From NCBI RefSeq assembly GCF_948948975.1, contig NZ_CARBVX010000008.1, positions 1 through 64,000 on the forward strand: DNA of 64,000 bases, read 5' to 3'. This DNA is from an uncultured Lactobacillus sp. (GTDB lineage: Bacteria > Bacillota > Bacilli > Lactobacillales > Lactobacillaceae). This document shows positions 27,293 to 36,508 of the stretch, piece after piece; the stretch's first letter is position 1; every line of letters starts with the position of its first letter. Position numbers and translations under genes: made by a program. A model generated the notes under the pieces. The model was not told where the DNA came from. It was given only the letters and a program-made list of their open reading frames with translations, and did no database searches.

Positions 27293-28207
27293 ATGGCTAA
27301 AGATAAAAATACATCGAAAAAAGATCAAAATGCTAAAACCTCTCTACCACCATCTGGATTTAAGATTATTGTACGTGAGGTTTGGCGTGATAAGGTAGCA
27401 TTTGTTTCATTCTGTATTATTGTAGCTATCTTATTATTCACTTTTGTTGGTTCTTTATTCTTAAACAAGAATCAAGTAACAGAGATTAATATTGCAGAAG
27501 CATATTATGCCTGGGGTGAATCTGGTCACGTCTTTGGTACAGACGATGGTGGCCGTGATATCTTGAAGTTACTAATGATGGGTGGACGTAACTCTATTTT
27601 GATTGGTCTATCTGTTACTGTTCTTTGTGAAGGTGTCGGACTTTTAGTTGGTTTGTTCTCAGGTTACTTTGGTGGGGTAACTGACGCAGTTATCATGCGT
27701 ATAGTTGATTTCATCCAAATCTTGCCTCAATTCCCAATCATTATTGTTTTAACTACTGTTATTCCTAACTACAATGCTTGGACTTTAGTATTATTGATTT
27801 CTATGTTTAATTGGACTTCAACTGCAAGATATTTCCGGGCGTTTGTTTTGTCACAGAGAGAGCGAGAATATGTTTTGGCTTCCAAGACTTCCGGTTCTTC
27901 TAACTTAACAATTATGTTCCGTGAAGTTTTGCCTAACATTACTTCAGCTTTGGTAATTGATGTCGTATTGATGATTGCCGGAAACATTGGTATTGAAACT
28001 ACTTTATCCTTCTTGGGATATGGATTACCAACCACTACACCATCCCTTGGTACTTTAATTGGATTTGCTAATGACCCAGTTAACGTTACTACACGTCCAT
28101 GGTTATGGATGCCCGCAACTATTTTGTTGTTGATTATTTCCTTGAGTATTAACTATGTTGGTCGTGCTCTTCAAAGAGCTGGGGATGCTCGTCAACGTGA
28201 AAATTAA
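27293..28207 (+). CDS. oppC: Oligopeptide ABC transporter permease OppC
   Basis: Second permease subunit. A charged cytoplasmic N-terminus (about 1-35) is followed by a membrane helix (about 36-56), a periplasm-side region with the GTDDGGRDILK motif typical of DppC/OppC, and five more helices with the EAA loop REYVLASKTSGSSN. 304 residues. GGGAGG site upstream. A strong terminator follows, separating oppDFBC from the oppA genes. Confidence 0.94.
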   Translation: MAKDKNTSKKDQNAKTSLPPSGFKIIVREVWRDKVAFVSFCIIVAILLFTFVGSLFLNKNQVTEINIAEAYYAWGESGHVFGTDDGGRDILKLLMMGGRNSILIGLSVTVLCEGVGLLVGLFSGYFGGVTDAVIMRIVDFIQILPQFPIIIVLTTVIPNYNAWTLVLLISMFNWTSTARYFRAFVLSQREREYVLASKTSGSSNLTIMFREVLPNITSALVIDVVLMIAGNIGIETTLSFLGYGLPTTTPSLGTLIGFANDPVNVTTRPWLWMPATILLLIISLSINYVGRALQRAGDARQREN

Positions 28208-28225
28208 ATTTGATTATTTAAACAT

Positions 28226-28258
28226 AAAAAAGCAACTCATAATTGAGTTGCTTTTTTT
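28226..28258 (+). terminator. Terminator after oppC
   Basis: GCAACTCA and TGAGTTGC with a TAAT loop, extended by an A run on the left and seven T on the right. It closes the oppDFBC transcript. Confidence 0.9.
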
Positions 28259-28382
28259 GCATGTCTTTGTATGAAAAACTAAAGAATGTAGGAGATATTG
28301 ATATTGTAAATGGACATAAAATAAATTTTTTATGGTAAAAATAATAGGGACCAGACATTAATCTATCAATGTTCTATAGCAA

Positions 28383-28427
28383 TTTACTCAAATATAAATT
28401 AAAAAACATTAAAAATAATTGAGTAAA
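28383..28427. repeat. 9-bp inverted repeat upstream of oppA1
   Basis: TTTACTCAA (28383-28391) and TTGAGTAAA (28419-28427) are perfect inverted copies separated by 27 very AT-rich bases. They lie just upstream of the predicted oppA1 promoter, where a regulator could bind. No T run follows, so it is not an obvious terminator. Confidence 0.6.
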
Positions 28428-28431
28428 AACA

Positions 28432-28460
28432 TTGTATTATGAGTTTGATGATGATAGTAT
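28432..28460 (+). promoter_or_regulatory. Promoter of oppA1
   Basis: TTGTAT (28432-28437) and TAGTAT (28455-28460), 17-base spacer, with TG before the -10 (extended form). The -10 and the following sequence through ATCAACTTGTCC are shared with the oppA2 promoter. Confidence 0.6.
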
Positions 28461-28501
28461 TAAATCATCAACTTGTCCCAAATAGATGGAGGAATATAAC
28501 T

Positions 28502-30256
28502 ATGAAGAAAGCCAAACTATTTGGAAGTTTAACTTTACTTTCTGGTGTTGCTTTAACATTAGCAGCATGTGGTAACAATTCAAATTCAAAAGTAGATAAC
28601 CCAACTAAGAACTTTAAGTCAGCTACTCCAAAGAAAGCTGTTAAAAAGGGTGGTACAGTAAGTGTTGCACTTGAAACTGATACTCCAATTACTGGTATCT
28701 TTTCAAATGAGCTTTCAGATACTCAAAATGACTCTGATGCTATGGCACCTGCTAATGAAGCATTGTTTGATACTAATGATACTTATCAAATTAATGATAA
28801 AGGACCAGCCACTTTAAAATTAGATAACAATAATAAAACTGCCACTATTAAACTTAAGAATAATGTTAAATGGTCAGATGGAAAACCAGTAACGGCTAAA
28901 GATATTGAATATGCTTATGAAATTATTGCCAATAAAAAATCAAAATCTTCTCGTTACACAGATTCGCTTCAAAATATTGTTGGATTAAGTGAGTACCACG
29001 AAGGAAAGTCTGATACTATTTCAGGTATTGAAATGCCCGATGGTGAAAATGGAAAGACAGTTGTTATTCATTTCAAGGAAATGAAACCTGGTATGAAGTT
29101 TAGCGGAAACGGATACTTCTGGGAATATGCTGCCCCATATCACTACTTAAAAGATGTTCCATTTGATAAGTTACAATCTTCAGATAAAGTTAGAAAGAAT
29201 CCTTTATTCTTTGGACCATATAAGATAAGTAAAGTTGTACGTGGGCAAGCCGTAACCTTTGTTCCTAATAAGTATTACTGGAGAGGTACACCAAAATTAA
29301 ATAAAGTAACAATTCAAGTTTTGAACCCTAACTCAGCTTCTCAAGCCATCAAGAGTCATAAATATGACATTGCTGGTGTTGTTAACTCGCAGTGGAAGAA
29401 CGTTGCTAATACTGAAAACGTTAATTGGATTGCCAATATTCCACTTTCATATAGTTACTTAGGCTTTAAAGTCGGTAAATGGGATTCTGCTAAGGGCGAA
29501 AACGTAATGGATAAGAATGCTAAAATGAACAATAAATCATTACGTCAAGCTATTGCTTACGGTATGAATATTTCTGCTGTAACCAAACGTTATACTAATG
29601 GTTTAACTTTCCATATTCCAACTTTAATTCCAGCACAATTTGGTAAATACTTCGACAAGAATGTTAAGGGTTACGATTACAATATTAAGAAGGGTAATGA
29701 AATTCTTGATAAAGCTGGATACAAGAAAAAAGGTAAGTACCGTGTTCAACCAAACGGCAAGCCTTTAACTATTCGTTTAGCTGCGACGACTGGTACTTCA
29801 ACCCAAGAACCAATTATCCAAAACTATATCCAACAATGGAAGAAATTAGGCTTGAATGTTAAGTTAACTGGTGGTCGTTTGATGGAAATGAACTCCTTCT
29901 ATGACAAGGTCCAAAATGATTCTAAAGACGTAGATATGTTCATGGGTGGATGGTCATTATCTTCAGAACCATCACCAAATGACCTGTACAGTGCAAAAGC
30001 ATCATACAACTTTAGTCGTTTTGTAACTGCTAAGAACACTAAGTTACTTCAAGAAATGGATTCACAAAAGGCATTTAATACTAATTACCGTGTTAAAAAA
30101 TTCCATGAATGGCAAAAGTATATGGATGATGAAGCTTATGTTGTTCCAGTTTCAAACAGCTATAATGTAAATGCTGTTAATAGTAAGATTACAGGTTACT
30201 CATTAAAACCATCAGCAGCAAACAGCTTATGGTACAATGTAGGAATTGCAAAATAA
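28502..30256 (+). CDS. oppA: Oligopeptide-binding lipoprotein OppA (paralogue 1)
   Basis: Extracytoplasmic peptide-binding protein anchored by lipid. A lipoprotein signal peptide ends in the lipobox LAAC with C23 as the modified cysteine. The rest is an SBP family 5 protein of about 584 residues, with WSDGKPVTAKD near residue 120. I start at ATG 28502 after GGAGG; the longer upstream reading would spoil the signal peptide. It is closely similar to the next gene. It probably serves OppDFBC encoded just upstream, from its own promoter and with its own terminator. Confidence 0.94.
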   Translation: MKKAKLFGSLTLLSGVALTLAACGNNSNSKVDNPTKNFKSATPKKAVKKGGTVSVALETDTPITGIFSNELSDTQNDSDAMAPANEALFDTNDTYQINDKGPATLKLDNNNKTATIKLKNNVKWSDGKPVTAKDIEYAYEIIANKKSKSSRYTDSLQNIVGLSEYHEGKSDTISGIEMPDGENGKTVVIHFKEMKPGMKFSGNGYFWEYAAPYHYLKDVPFDKLQSSDKVRKNPLFFGPYKISKVVRGQAVTFVPNKYYWRGTPKLNKVTIQVLNPNSASQAIKSHKYDIAGVVNSQWKNVANTENVNWIANIPLSYSYLGFKVGKWDSAKGENVMDKNAKMNNKSLRQAIAYGMNISAVTKRYTNGLTFHIPTLIPAQFGKYFDKNVKGYDYNIKKGNEILDKAGYKKKGKYRVQPNGKPLTIRLAATTGTSTQEPIIQNYIQQWKKLGLNVKLTGGRLMEMNSFYDKVQNDSKDVDMFMGGWSLSSEPSPNDLYSAKASYNFSRFVTAKNTKLLQEMDSQKAFNTNYRVKKFHEWQKYMDDEAYVVPVSNSYNVNAVNSKITGYSLKPSAANSLWYNVGIAK

Positions 30257-30276
30257 TATTAGATAAATTTTTTCAT

Positions 30277-30306
30277 AAAGATCGTCTTAAGTGACGGTCT
30301 TTTTTT
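30277..30306 (+). terminator. Terminator after oppA1
   Basis: AAAGATCGTC pairs with GACGGTCTTT around a TTAAGT loop, followed by a T run. It separates the two oppA transcripts. Confidence 0.85.
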
Positions 30307-30313
30307 ATTTAAG

Positions 30314-30341
30314 TTGTTTTAATCGGTTTCAGTGCTAATAT
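30314..30341 (+). promoter_or_regulatory. Promoter of oppA2
   Basis: TTGTTT (30314-30319) and TAATAT (30336-30341), 16-base spacer, with TGC before the -10 (extended form). The sequence from the -10 through ATCAACTTGTCC matches that before oppA1. Confidence 0.65.
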
Positions 30342-30357
30342 TAAATATATCAACTTG

Positions 30358-30374
30358 TCCAATGTTATTGGAGG
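30358..30374 (+). promoter_or_regulatory. Hairpin overlapping the oppA2 ribosome binding site
   Basis: TCCAAT (30358-30363) pairs with ATTGGA (30367-30372) around GTT, covering the first bases of the GGAGG ribosome site (30370-30374). It may limit translation initiation. The equivalent region of oppA1 pairs only weakly. Confidence 0.5.
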
Positions 30375-30382
30375 AAAAATTA

Positions 30383-32143
30383 ATGAAGAAAGGCAAATTA
30401 ATTGGTACATTAACTTTGCTTTCAGGTGTAGCTCTAACTTTAGCAGCCTGTGGTAATAGTAATAGCAATAATACTAGTCATCCTAATTTCAAGGAGGCAA
30501 CTCCTAAGAAGACAATTAAGGATGGTGGAAATGTCAGCGTTGCTGTAGTTACTGATACACCATTTACTGGTATTTTTAATGATGAATTGTCTACTAACAA
30601 TACAGACTCAGAAGTAATGCAATATGGTGATGAATCATTATTTGCTACGAATAATACCTACAAATATGTTAAGGGCGGAGCAGCAGACATTAAAATTAAT
30701 AAAGATGCCAAAACTGCAACAATTACTATTAATCCTAAAGTTAAGTGGTCTGATGGACAACCTTTAGTTGCAAAAGATTATGAATACGCCTATGAAATTA
30801 TTGCAAATAAGGCAACACATTCTCAGCGTTATCCTTCAAGTTTAGCTAATCTTGAAGGATTAGAAGAATACCATGATGGAAAGTCCAATACTATTTCCGG
30901 TATTGAAATGCCAGACGGCGAAAATGGTCGTACAGTAGTGCTCCACTTTAAAGAAATGAAGCCAGGTATGACGCAAAGTGGTAATGGATATATTTGGGAA
31001 GCAGCAGCTCCATATCATTACTTAAAAGATGTTCCATTTGATAAACTTATTTCAAGCAATAAGATTCGTAAGAATCCATTGTTCTATGGTCCCTATAAAG
31101 TAAGTAAAGTGGTTCGTGGACAATCAGTTTCCTGGGTTCCAAATGAACATTACTATAAGGGTAAACCACACTTAAAGAAGATAACTGCTTCAGTAATTAC
31201 TCCAGCTTCAGTTGCTCAATCAATTAAGAGTAATAAATTTGATGTAACGCAAGTAAGTAATTCTCAATGGCCAAATATTAAGGGTGCTAAAGGAGTAAAC
31301 TTCATCGCTAATATTCCACTTGCATATAGTTACTTAGGCTTTAAGGTTGGTAAATGGGATGCAGCCAAAGGCGAAAATGTGATGAATAAGGACGCAAAGA
31401 TGAATAATCGTTCTCTTCGTCAAGCTATCGCTTATGGTATGAATGTTGATCAAGTTTATAAGAGATATGCATCCGGTCTTTCATTTAGAATTCCAACTTT
31501 AATTCCAAAGCAATTTGGTGATTACTTCGATAAAGATGTTAAGGGTTATACTTATAACATTAAAAAAGGTAATGAACTATTAGATAAAGCAGGTTATAAG
31601 AAGAAGGGAACATACCGTGTTCAGCCAAATGGTAAGCCTTTAACTATTCACTTAGCTGCCATGAGTGGTAGTAAAGTTCAAGAACCAATCATTCAAAATT
31701 ACATTCAACAATGGAAGAAAATGGGCTTGAACGTTAAGTTAACTGGTGGCCGTTTAATGGAAATGAATTCATTCTACGACAAGGTTCAAAATGATTCTAA
31801 AGATGTAGATATGTTCATTGGTGCATGGTCACTCTCTTCGGAACCGTCGCCTCAAGACTTATACGGCGCAAAGGCACCATTTAACTACAGTAGATTTGTC
31901 ACTAAAGAAAACACGGACTTGTTAAACGATATTGATTCACAAAAGGCCTTTAATAATAGCTACAGAGTTAAGAAATTCCACCAATGGCAAGCTTACATGG
32001 ATAAGGAAGCTTATGTTGTGCCAGTTGCTAATAGCTACAATATTTACGCAATTAACAATAAGTTGACTGGATATTCATTAGAGCCATCTAAGAGTATGGG
32101 TGGCGGATTCCCTAACTGGTACTACGTTGGCTATGCAAAATAA
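30383..32143 (+). CDS. oppA: Oligopeptide-binding lipoprotein OppA (paralogue 2)
   Basis: Second peptide-binding lipoprotein, about 586 residues, with signal MKKGKLIGTLTLLSGVAL and lipobox LAAC (C23). It shares long identical blocks with paralogue 1, for example around NSFYDKVQNDSKDVDMF, so the pair arose by tandem duplication. Differences in the ligand-binding lobes (for example VTDTPFTGIFNDEL against ETDTPITGIFSNEL) suggest different peptide preference, which is inference. The start is fixed by GGAGG 8 bases upstream and by the signal peptide. Confidence 0.94.
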   Translation: MKKGKLIGTLTLLSGVALTLAACGNSNSNNTSHPNFKEATPKKTIKDGGNVSVAVVTDTPFTGIFNDELSTNNTDSEVMQYGDESLFATNNTYKYVKGGAADIKINKDAKTATITINPKVKWSDGQPLVAKDYEYAYEIIANKATHSQRYPSSLANLEGLEEYHDGKSNTISGIEMPDGENGRTVVLHFKEMKPGMTQSGNGYIWEAAAPYHYLKDVPFDKLISSNKIRKNPLFYGPYKVSKVVRGQSVSWVPNEHYYKGKPHLKKITASVITPASVAQSIKSNKFDVTQVSNSQWPNIKGAKGVNFIANIPLAYSYLGFKVGKWDAAKGENVMNKDAKMNNRSLRQAIAYGMNVDQVYKRYASGLSFRIPTLIPKQFGDYFDKDVKGYTYNIKKGNELLDKAGYKKKGTYRVQPNGKPLTIHLAAMSGSKVQEPIIQNYIQQWKKMGLNVKLTGGRLMEMNSFYDKVQNDSKDVDMFIGAWSLSSEPSPQDLYGAKAPFNYSRFVTKENTDLLNDIDSQKAFNNSYRVKKFHQWQAYMDKEAYVVPVANSYNIYAINNKLTGYSLEPSKSMGGGFPNWYYVGYAK

Positions 32144-32156
32144 ATAAAAATTATTT

Positions 32157-32190
32157 AAAAGTGCGACTTATAGTAGGTCACACTTTTTCT
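32157..32190 (+). terminator. Terminator after oppA2
   Basis: AAAAGTGCGACT pairs imperfectly (one C/A mismatch) with AGGTCACACTTTT, followed by T-rich sequence. Confidence 0.75.
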
Positions 32191-32215
32191 TTATCTTTTT
32201 TTAATAGGTTAAAAT

Positions 32216-32224
32216 AGGTATAAT
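32216..32224 (+). promoter_or_regulatory. Possible extended -10 promoter before rnc
   Basis: TATAAT at 32219-32224, about 27 bases before the rnc ATG. The base pattern upstream (TAGG) and the T-rich -35 area are weak, so only the -10 is clear. Confidence 0.45.
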
Positions 32225-32250
32225 TAAAGGGTTAAAGAAAGGAAGCAACT

Positions 32251-32931
32251 ATGGTTTCAGTAGCTTTTAAACAAAATTTAAAGAAAAAATACGGAATAAA
32301 ATTTAATAACGAAAAATTGCTTGAAGATGCCTTCACACATTCTTCTTATGCTAATGAGCATCCCGGGAGAAAGGACTATGAAAAATTAGAGTTTCTTGGC
32401 GATGCTGTTCTTGAATTGGCGGTATCCGATTATCTGTATCGTCATTTTCCTAGATTAAATGAAGGGGAATTAACAAGAATGCGATCTAACATTGTTAGAA
32501 CAGAAGGATTTTCTGAATTTGCAATTGAATGTGGATTCCCAGAAGAAATTAATTTGGGTAAAGGAGAAGAAAAAGCTGGTGCTGGAAAGCGTAAGACACT
32601 TCTTGAAGATGTGTTTGAAGCTTTCAACGGTGCGCTCTTCTTGGATCAAGGAATGCCAGCAGTACAGCACTTCTTACATTTGACAGTTTATCCATTAATT
32701 GCTGAAGGAGATTTTAATGCCTCACGTGATTATAAAACTGAACTTCAGGAGCGTTTGCAGGTAAATGGACCAGTTAAGATTGAATACCGAGTAATAGATG
32801 AAAATGAATCAAAGCCATCTTTTAAAGTTCAGCTACTTGTAAATGGTGAAAAAGTTTCAGAGGGACAAGGACGTAATAAAAAAGCTGCTGAGCAGCAAGC
32901 AGCTCAAGCTGCATTAGATAAAAATAAATAA
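32251..32931 (+). CDS. rnc: Ribonuclease III
   Basis: Endonuclease cutting double-stranded RNA in rRNA processing and mRNA turnover. The catalytic signature YEKLEFLGDAVLEL is at about residues 43-56, with a second acidic pair in the EDVFEAFNGALFLD segment (about 116-129). A dsRNA-binding domain spans about 158-226. 226 residues is normal. AAAGGAAG precedes the ATG. The rnc-smc-ftsY order is conserved. Confidence 0.96.
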   Translation: MVSVAFKQNLKKKYGIKFNNEKLLEDAFTHSSYANEHPGRKDYEKLEFLGDAVLELAVSDYLYRHFPRLNEGELTRMRSNIVRTEGFSEFAIECGFPEEINLGKGEEKAGAGKRKTLLEDVFEAFNGALFLDQGMPAVQHFLHLTVYPLIAEGDFNASRDYKTELQERLQVNGPVKIEYRVIDENESKPSFKVQLLVNGEKVSEGQGRNKKAAEQQAAQAALDKNK

Positions 32932-32945
32932 GAAAAGGTGAGTCT

Positions 32946-35900
32946 GTGCCACTACAACAATTAGTTTTAAATGGTTTTAAGTCTTTTGCTGATAAGACGA
33001 CAATTAGATTTAATAATGGTATTACCGGCATCGTTGGTCCAAATGGTAGTGGAAAAAGCAACATTACTGAAGCAATTCGATGGGTAATGGGTGAAGGATC
33101 AGCCAAGTCTTTACGTGGTGAAAATATGAAAGATGTTATTTTCGCTGGTAGTCAAATGAGAGCTCCAATGAATCATGCTGAGGTTGAGTTGGTTTTTGAT
33201 AATCGTGATCACCAACTTGCTTCTGATAATGATGAAGTGGTCGTAACGAGAAAGATTTTGCGTAATGGCGAAAGTGACTATCTTTTAAATCATCATCCAG
33301 TAAGATTGAAAGATGTTAGGACACTGTTCATTGAATCAGGGATGTCATCTGATAGCTTGGGCATAATTTCCCAGGGGAAGGTTGACGAGATTCTTAATTC
33401 TAAGCCACAGCAGCGTCGTGGAATTTTTGAAGAAGCTGCAGGGGTACTCCATTTTAAGCAGCAAAAGGAAATTGCACTCAAGCAATTAGACAAAACTAAT
33501 GCCAATCTAATTAGAATTAATGATTTGGTTAAAGAATTGGAAGGTAGAATCGAGCCTTTACATGAGCAAAGTTCTCTAGCAAAAGAATATAAATTTCAGA
33601 AAGAACAGCTTGATCATAAGTTAAAACAACTTTTAGGTTTAGAGATTGAAAGTCTAAATGAAGAAAAGAAGGCGGTCGCTAAGAGGGCGGCAGCAAATCA
33701 AGGGATTTTAAATAAGCTTGATGACGAAGTTAAGCAATCCCAAGCTGATTTAGAAGAAAAACGTAAGCAATCAAATAAGCGACACGCTGAAAAAGATGAA
33801 AAGCAGCAAGAATTATTATCTTTAACACAAAAAATTGCAGCTTTGACTACTGATCTTCAAATGCATCAACAATCTCGAGAATATGATGTCGCTACTCAAA
33901 AAGAATACAGTGCACAATCTGGAGAACTAAAAGAGCGAAGAAAACATTTGTTGAACCAGCTTGCAGCTAATGAAAAAAATTTAAATAGCCAAAACCAAGT
34001 CCTTGCTAATTTTGTAAAGAAACAAAAGAATTTAAAGCAGGAACTTAAGCAAGGTCCTGAACAGTTAAATAATCAATTAGAAAAGGTTCGCTCTGATTAT
34101 ATTCAAACCTTGCAGGATCAAACGAGTAATAATAACGAGATTGTTTATTTAAAAAATGAATTAACTCGTAGTAAAAAATCAAATGATAATCGCCAGCAAG
34201 AAGTTGAAGAACAATTAGATGAAGCTCAAAAAGTTCTTACTCAGTTAAAAAAACAAGGGCAAGACCTTGTTTTAAAGAGAAAACAACTAAATGAAACTAT
34301 TGCGACTCTTGATAGAAAAATTGCTGAAGAGAGTAAGCTTAAGGAGCAAAGCGAACAAGCTTACTTAAAGGTTAGAAATGATTTACAACAAATTTCTGCA
34401 CAAGTAGAAGGCCTAAAGAAAATTAGAGATAGGCATGAAGGATACTATTATGGGGTTAAATATGTTTTAAACCATCAAAGTGATTTTCATGGAATTGTAG
34501 GGGTTATTGGTGAACTAATTTCTTTTCCAGCTGAACTAGAAGCAGCTTTGTCAACAGCTTTAGGTGGTGGCGTTCAAGATTTAGTTACTATTGATCAAAG
34601 TAGTGCTAGGGATGCCATTAATTTGTTAAAGCAAACTCGTACAGGTAGGGCTACTTTTTTACCTCTAGATGGCTTACGTCATAATGAGATTGCTGCGTCT
34701 ACTTTAAAATCCTTACAAAGTATTGAGGGATTTAGAGGTGTAGCGGCAGACTTAGTAACATCAAAAACTGAGACTGATATTTCTAATGCTATTTCTTACC
34801 TTTTGGGAAATGTTTTAGTGGTAGATACTATTGATACGGCTTTGCGTGTTCAACGCAGAATTGGACGATATTATCGAATTGTGACGCTGGACGGAGATAT
34901 TATTAGTCCTGGGGGAAGTATGACTGGTGGGACTAGAAATACAAGAAATAATTCTCCTCTGGCAACAAATGCTGAAATTGATAAATTAACATTGCAAATT
35001 AAGACAGGGAAGGTAGAGTTTACTAAACTACAAACAGCTCTAAACGAATTAGATCAAAAATTAACAGAGTTACAAACTGAGCTAGAAGCTAAAAATACTG
35101 ATTTAACTACCTTAAATCAAAAAATTAGTGAGCAAGCTATTAAGTATGAAAATGAAGAAAAAGAAGTTCAAAGGCTTACTCAGTTAAATGATTTACAGCA
35201 AAAGGCCCAACTTGAGAAGAAACAAGAAGAGGCAGAACTTACTAGTCGTCTTGAAAAAGAACAGGCTAAAAAGAAGAGGCTTGAAAAAGTTGCTCAAACA
35301 CAACGAGCAAAAATGGATCAATTAAAGACTGACTTGACTGATTTTGATGAAGCTTATCAAAAGTTACAGACAGAATTAAGTAACTTGAATTCTGACTTGG
35401 CAGTAGTAAAGAATAAATTGGAAAATATTACTACTAAGAAATCTGAATTAGAAGAACAACTAGAAAATACTAATTCAAGACTTAAGGATATTGAGGAAAA
35501 AATTAAGGCTTTGTCATTGTCTCAAAATGGACAAAGTGAGTCGGAAATTGAAGAGCAAGTTGCTAAACTAAGCAAGCAGAAAAAACAAATGCAAGAGTCT
35601 TTAGCTGAAATAAATAAAGATTTAGGTAAATTTGATGCTCAAATAAATAATCTTGATCAAGTTGCTACGAGAAATTATAATTTGCGTAAAAATACTGCTG
35701 CAGAACAAGAAGAGTATTCTGCAAGACTAGGAGAACTTAAGTCCCAAATTAATCAAAAACTTGGTATTTTAAGTGAAGAATATTCCTTAACTTTTGAAGC
35801 AGCCTTACAATTATCTGAAGGACAAAATACAACAGATTTGCGTAAGAAATTGGAACGTGAAGTTCATCTACACAAAATGTCTTTAGCAGATATTGGTGAA

Positions 35901-36506
35901 GTTAACCTGAACTCTATTGAAGAGTATGAAGATGTTAAAACGCGTTATGATTTCTTAAATGGTCAACAGACTGACTTGCTAAAGGCTAGAAAAGATATTG
36001 AAGAGTCAATGTCTAAACTAGATGATGAGGTAAAGAGTAGGTTTAGCGCAACTTTCCATCAAATAGAAAGAAGCTTTGCAAAGATTTTCCCAATTATGTT
36101 TGATGGGGGTCATGCTAGATTAGAGTTAACTGATCCAAAGAACTTACTTGAAACAGGAATTGAAATTATTGCTCAGCCGCCTGGTAAAAAGTCACAAAAG
36201 TTAACGCTTCTTTCTGGTGGGGAAAGGGCATTGACTGCAATTACTTTATTGTTTGCAATGCTTCAAGTTAATCCAGTACCATTCTGCATTCTGGACGAGG
36301 TAGAAGCAGCTTTAGATGAAACAAACGTTGATCGTTTTGCTCAGTTTTTGAATCATTATGATATGAAAACTCAATTTATTGTTATTACGCACCGTCGTGG
36401 AACTATGCAGAAAGCAGATAATTTGTATGGAATCGTAATGCAAGAATCAGGTATTTCAAAAGTCTTATCTGTATCGTTAAATGAAATTAAGAAAGAAGTG
36501 AATTAG
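32946..36506 (+). CDS. smc: Chromosome segregation protein SMC
   Basis: Condensin ATPase that organises and segregates the chromosome with ScpA and ScpB. Walker A GPNGSGKSN is at residues 31-39; two long coiled-coil arms (about 165-500 and 675-1020) flank a hinge at about 510-650 with the GGGVQ motif. The C-terminal head has signature LLSGGERAL and Walker B FCILDEVEAALDE. 1186 residues is normal. It starts with GTG after AGGTGAG. Its stop is 2 bases from the ftsY start. Confidence 0.96.
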   Translation: MPLQQLVLNGFKSFADKTTIRFNNGITGIVGPNGSGKSNITEAIRWVMGEGSAKSLRGENMKDVIFAGSQMRAPMNHAEVELVFDNRDHQLASDNDEVVVTRKILRNGESDYLLNHHPVRLKDVRTLFIESGMSSDSLGIISQGKVDEILNSKPQQRRGIFEEAAGVLHFKQQKEIALKQLDKTNANLIRINDLVKELEGRIEPLHEQSSLAKEYKFQKEQLDHKLKQLLGLEIESLNEEKKAVAKRAAANQGILNKLDDEVKQSQADLEEKRKQSNKRHAEKDEKQQELLSLTQKIAALTTDLQMHQQSREYDVATQKEYSAQSGELKERRKHLLNQLAANEKNLNSQNQVLANFVKKQKNLKQELKQGPEQLNNQLEKVRSDYIQTLQDQTSNNNEIVYLKNELTRSKKSNDNRQQEVEEQLDEAQKVLTQLKKQGQDLVLKRKQLNETIATLDRKIAEESKLKEQSEQAYLKVRNDLQQISAQVEGLKKIRDRHEGYYYGVKYVLNHQSDFHGIVGVIGELISFPAELEAALSTALGGGVQDLVTIDQSSARDAINLLKQTRTGRATFLPLDGLRHNEIAASTLKSLQSIEGFRGVAADLVTSKTETDISNAISYLLGNVLVVDTIDTALRVQRRIGRYYRIVTLDGDIISPGGSMTGGTRNTRNNSPLATNAEIDKLTLQIKTGKVEFTKLQTALNELDQKLTELQTELEAKNTDLTTLNQKISEQAIKYENEEKEVQRLTQLNDLQQKAQLEKKQEEAELTSRLEKEQAKKKRLEKVAQTQRAKMDQLKTDLTDFDEAYQKLQTELSNLNSDLAVVKNKLENITTKKSELEEQLENTNSRLKDIEEKIKALSLSQNGQSESEIEEQVAKLSKQKKQMQESLAEINKDLGKFDAQINNLDQVATRNYNLRKNTAAEQEEYSARLGELKSQINQKLGILSEEYSLTFEAALQLSEGQNTTDLRKKLEREVHLHKMSLADIGEVNLNSIEEYEDVKTRYDFLNGQQTDLLKARKDIEESMSKLDDEVKSRFSATFHQIERSFAKIFPIMFDGGHARLELTDPKNLLETGIEIIAQPPGKKSQKLTLLSGGERALTAITLLFAMLQVNPVPFCILDEVEAALDETNVDRFAQFLNHYDMKTQFIVITHRRGTMQKADNLYGIVMQESGISKVLSVSLNEIKKEVN

Positions 36507-36508
36507 TA

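Noticed and set aside
34343-34357. CGAAC-containing sequence in smc considered as a LexA box
   Set aside because: Lacks the GTTY half-site and lies within coding sequence.
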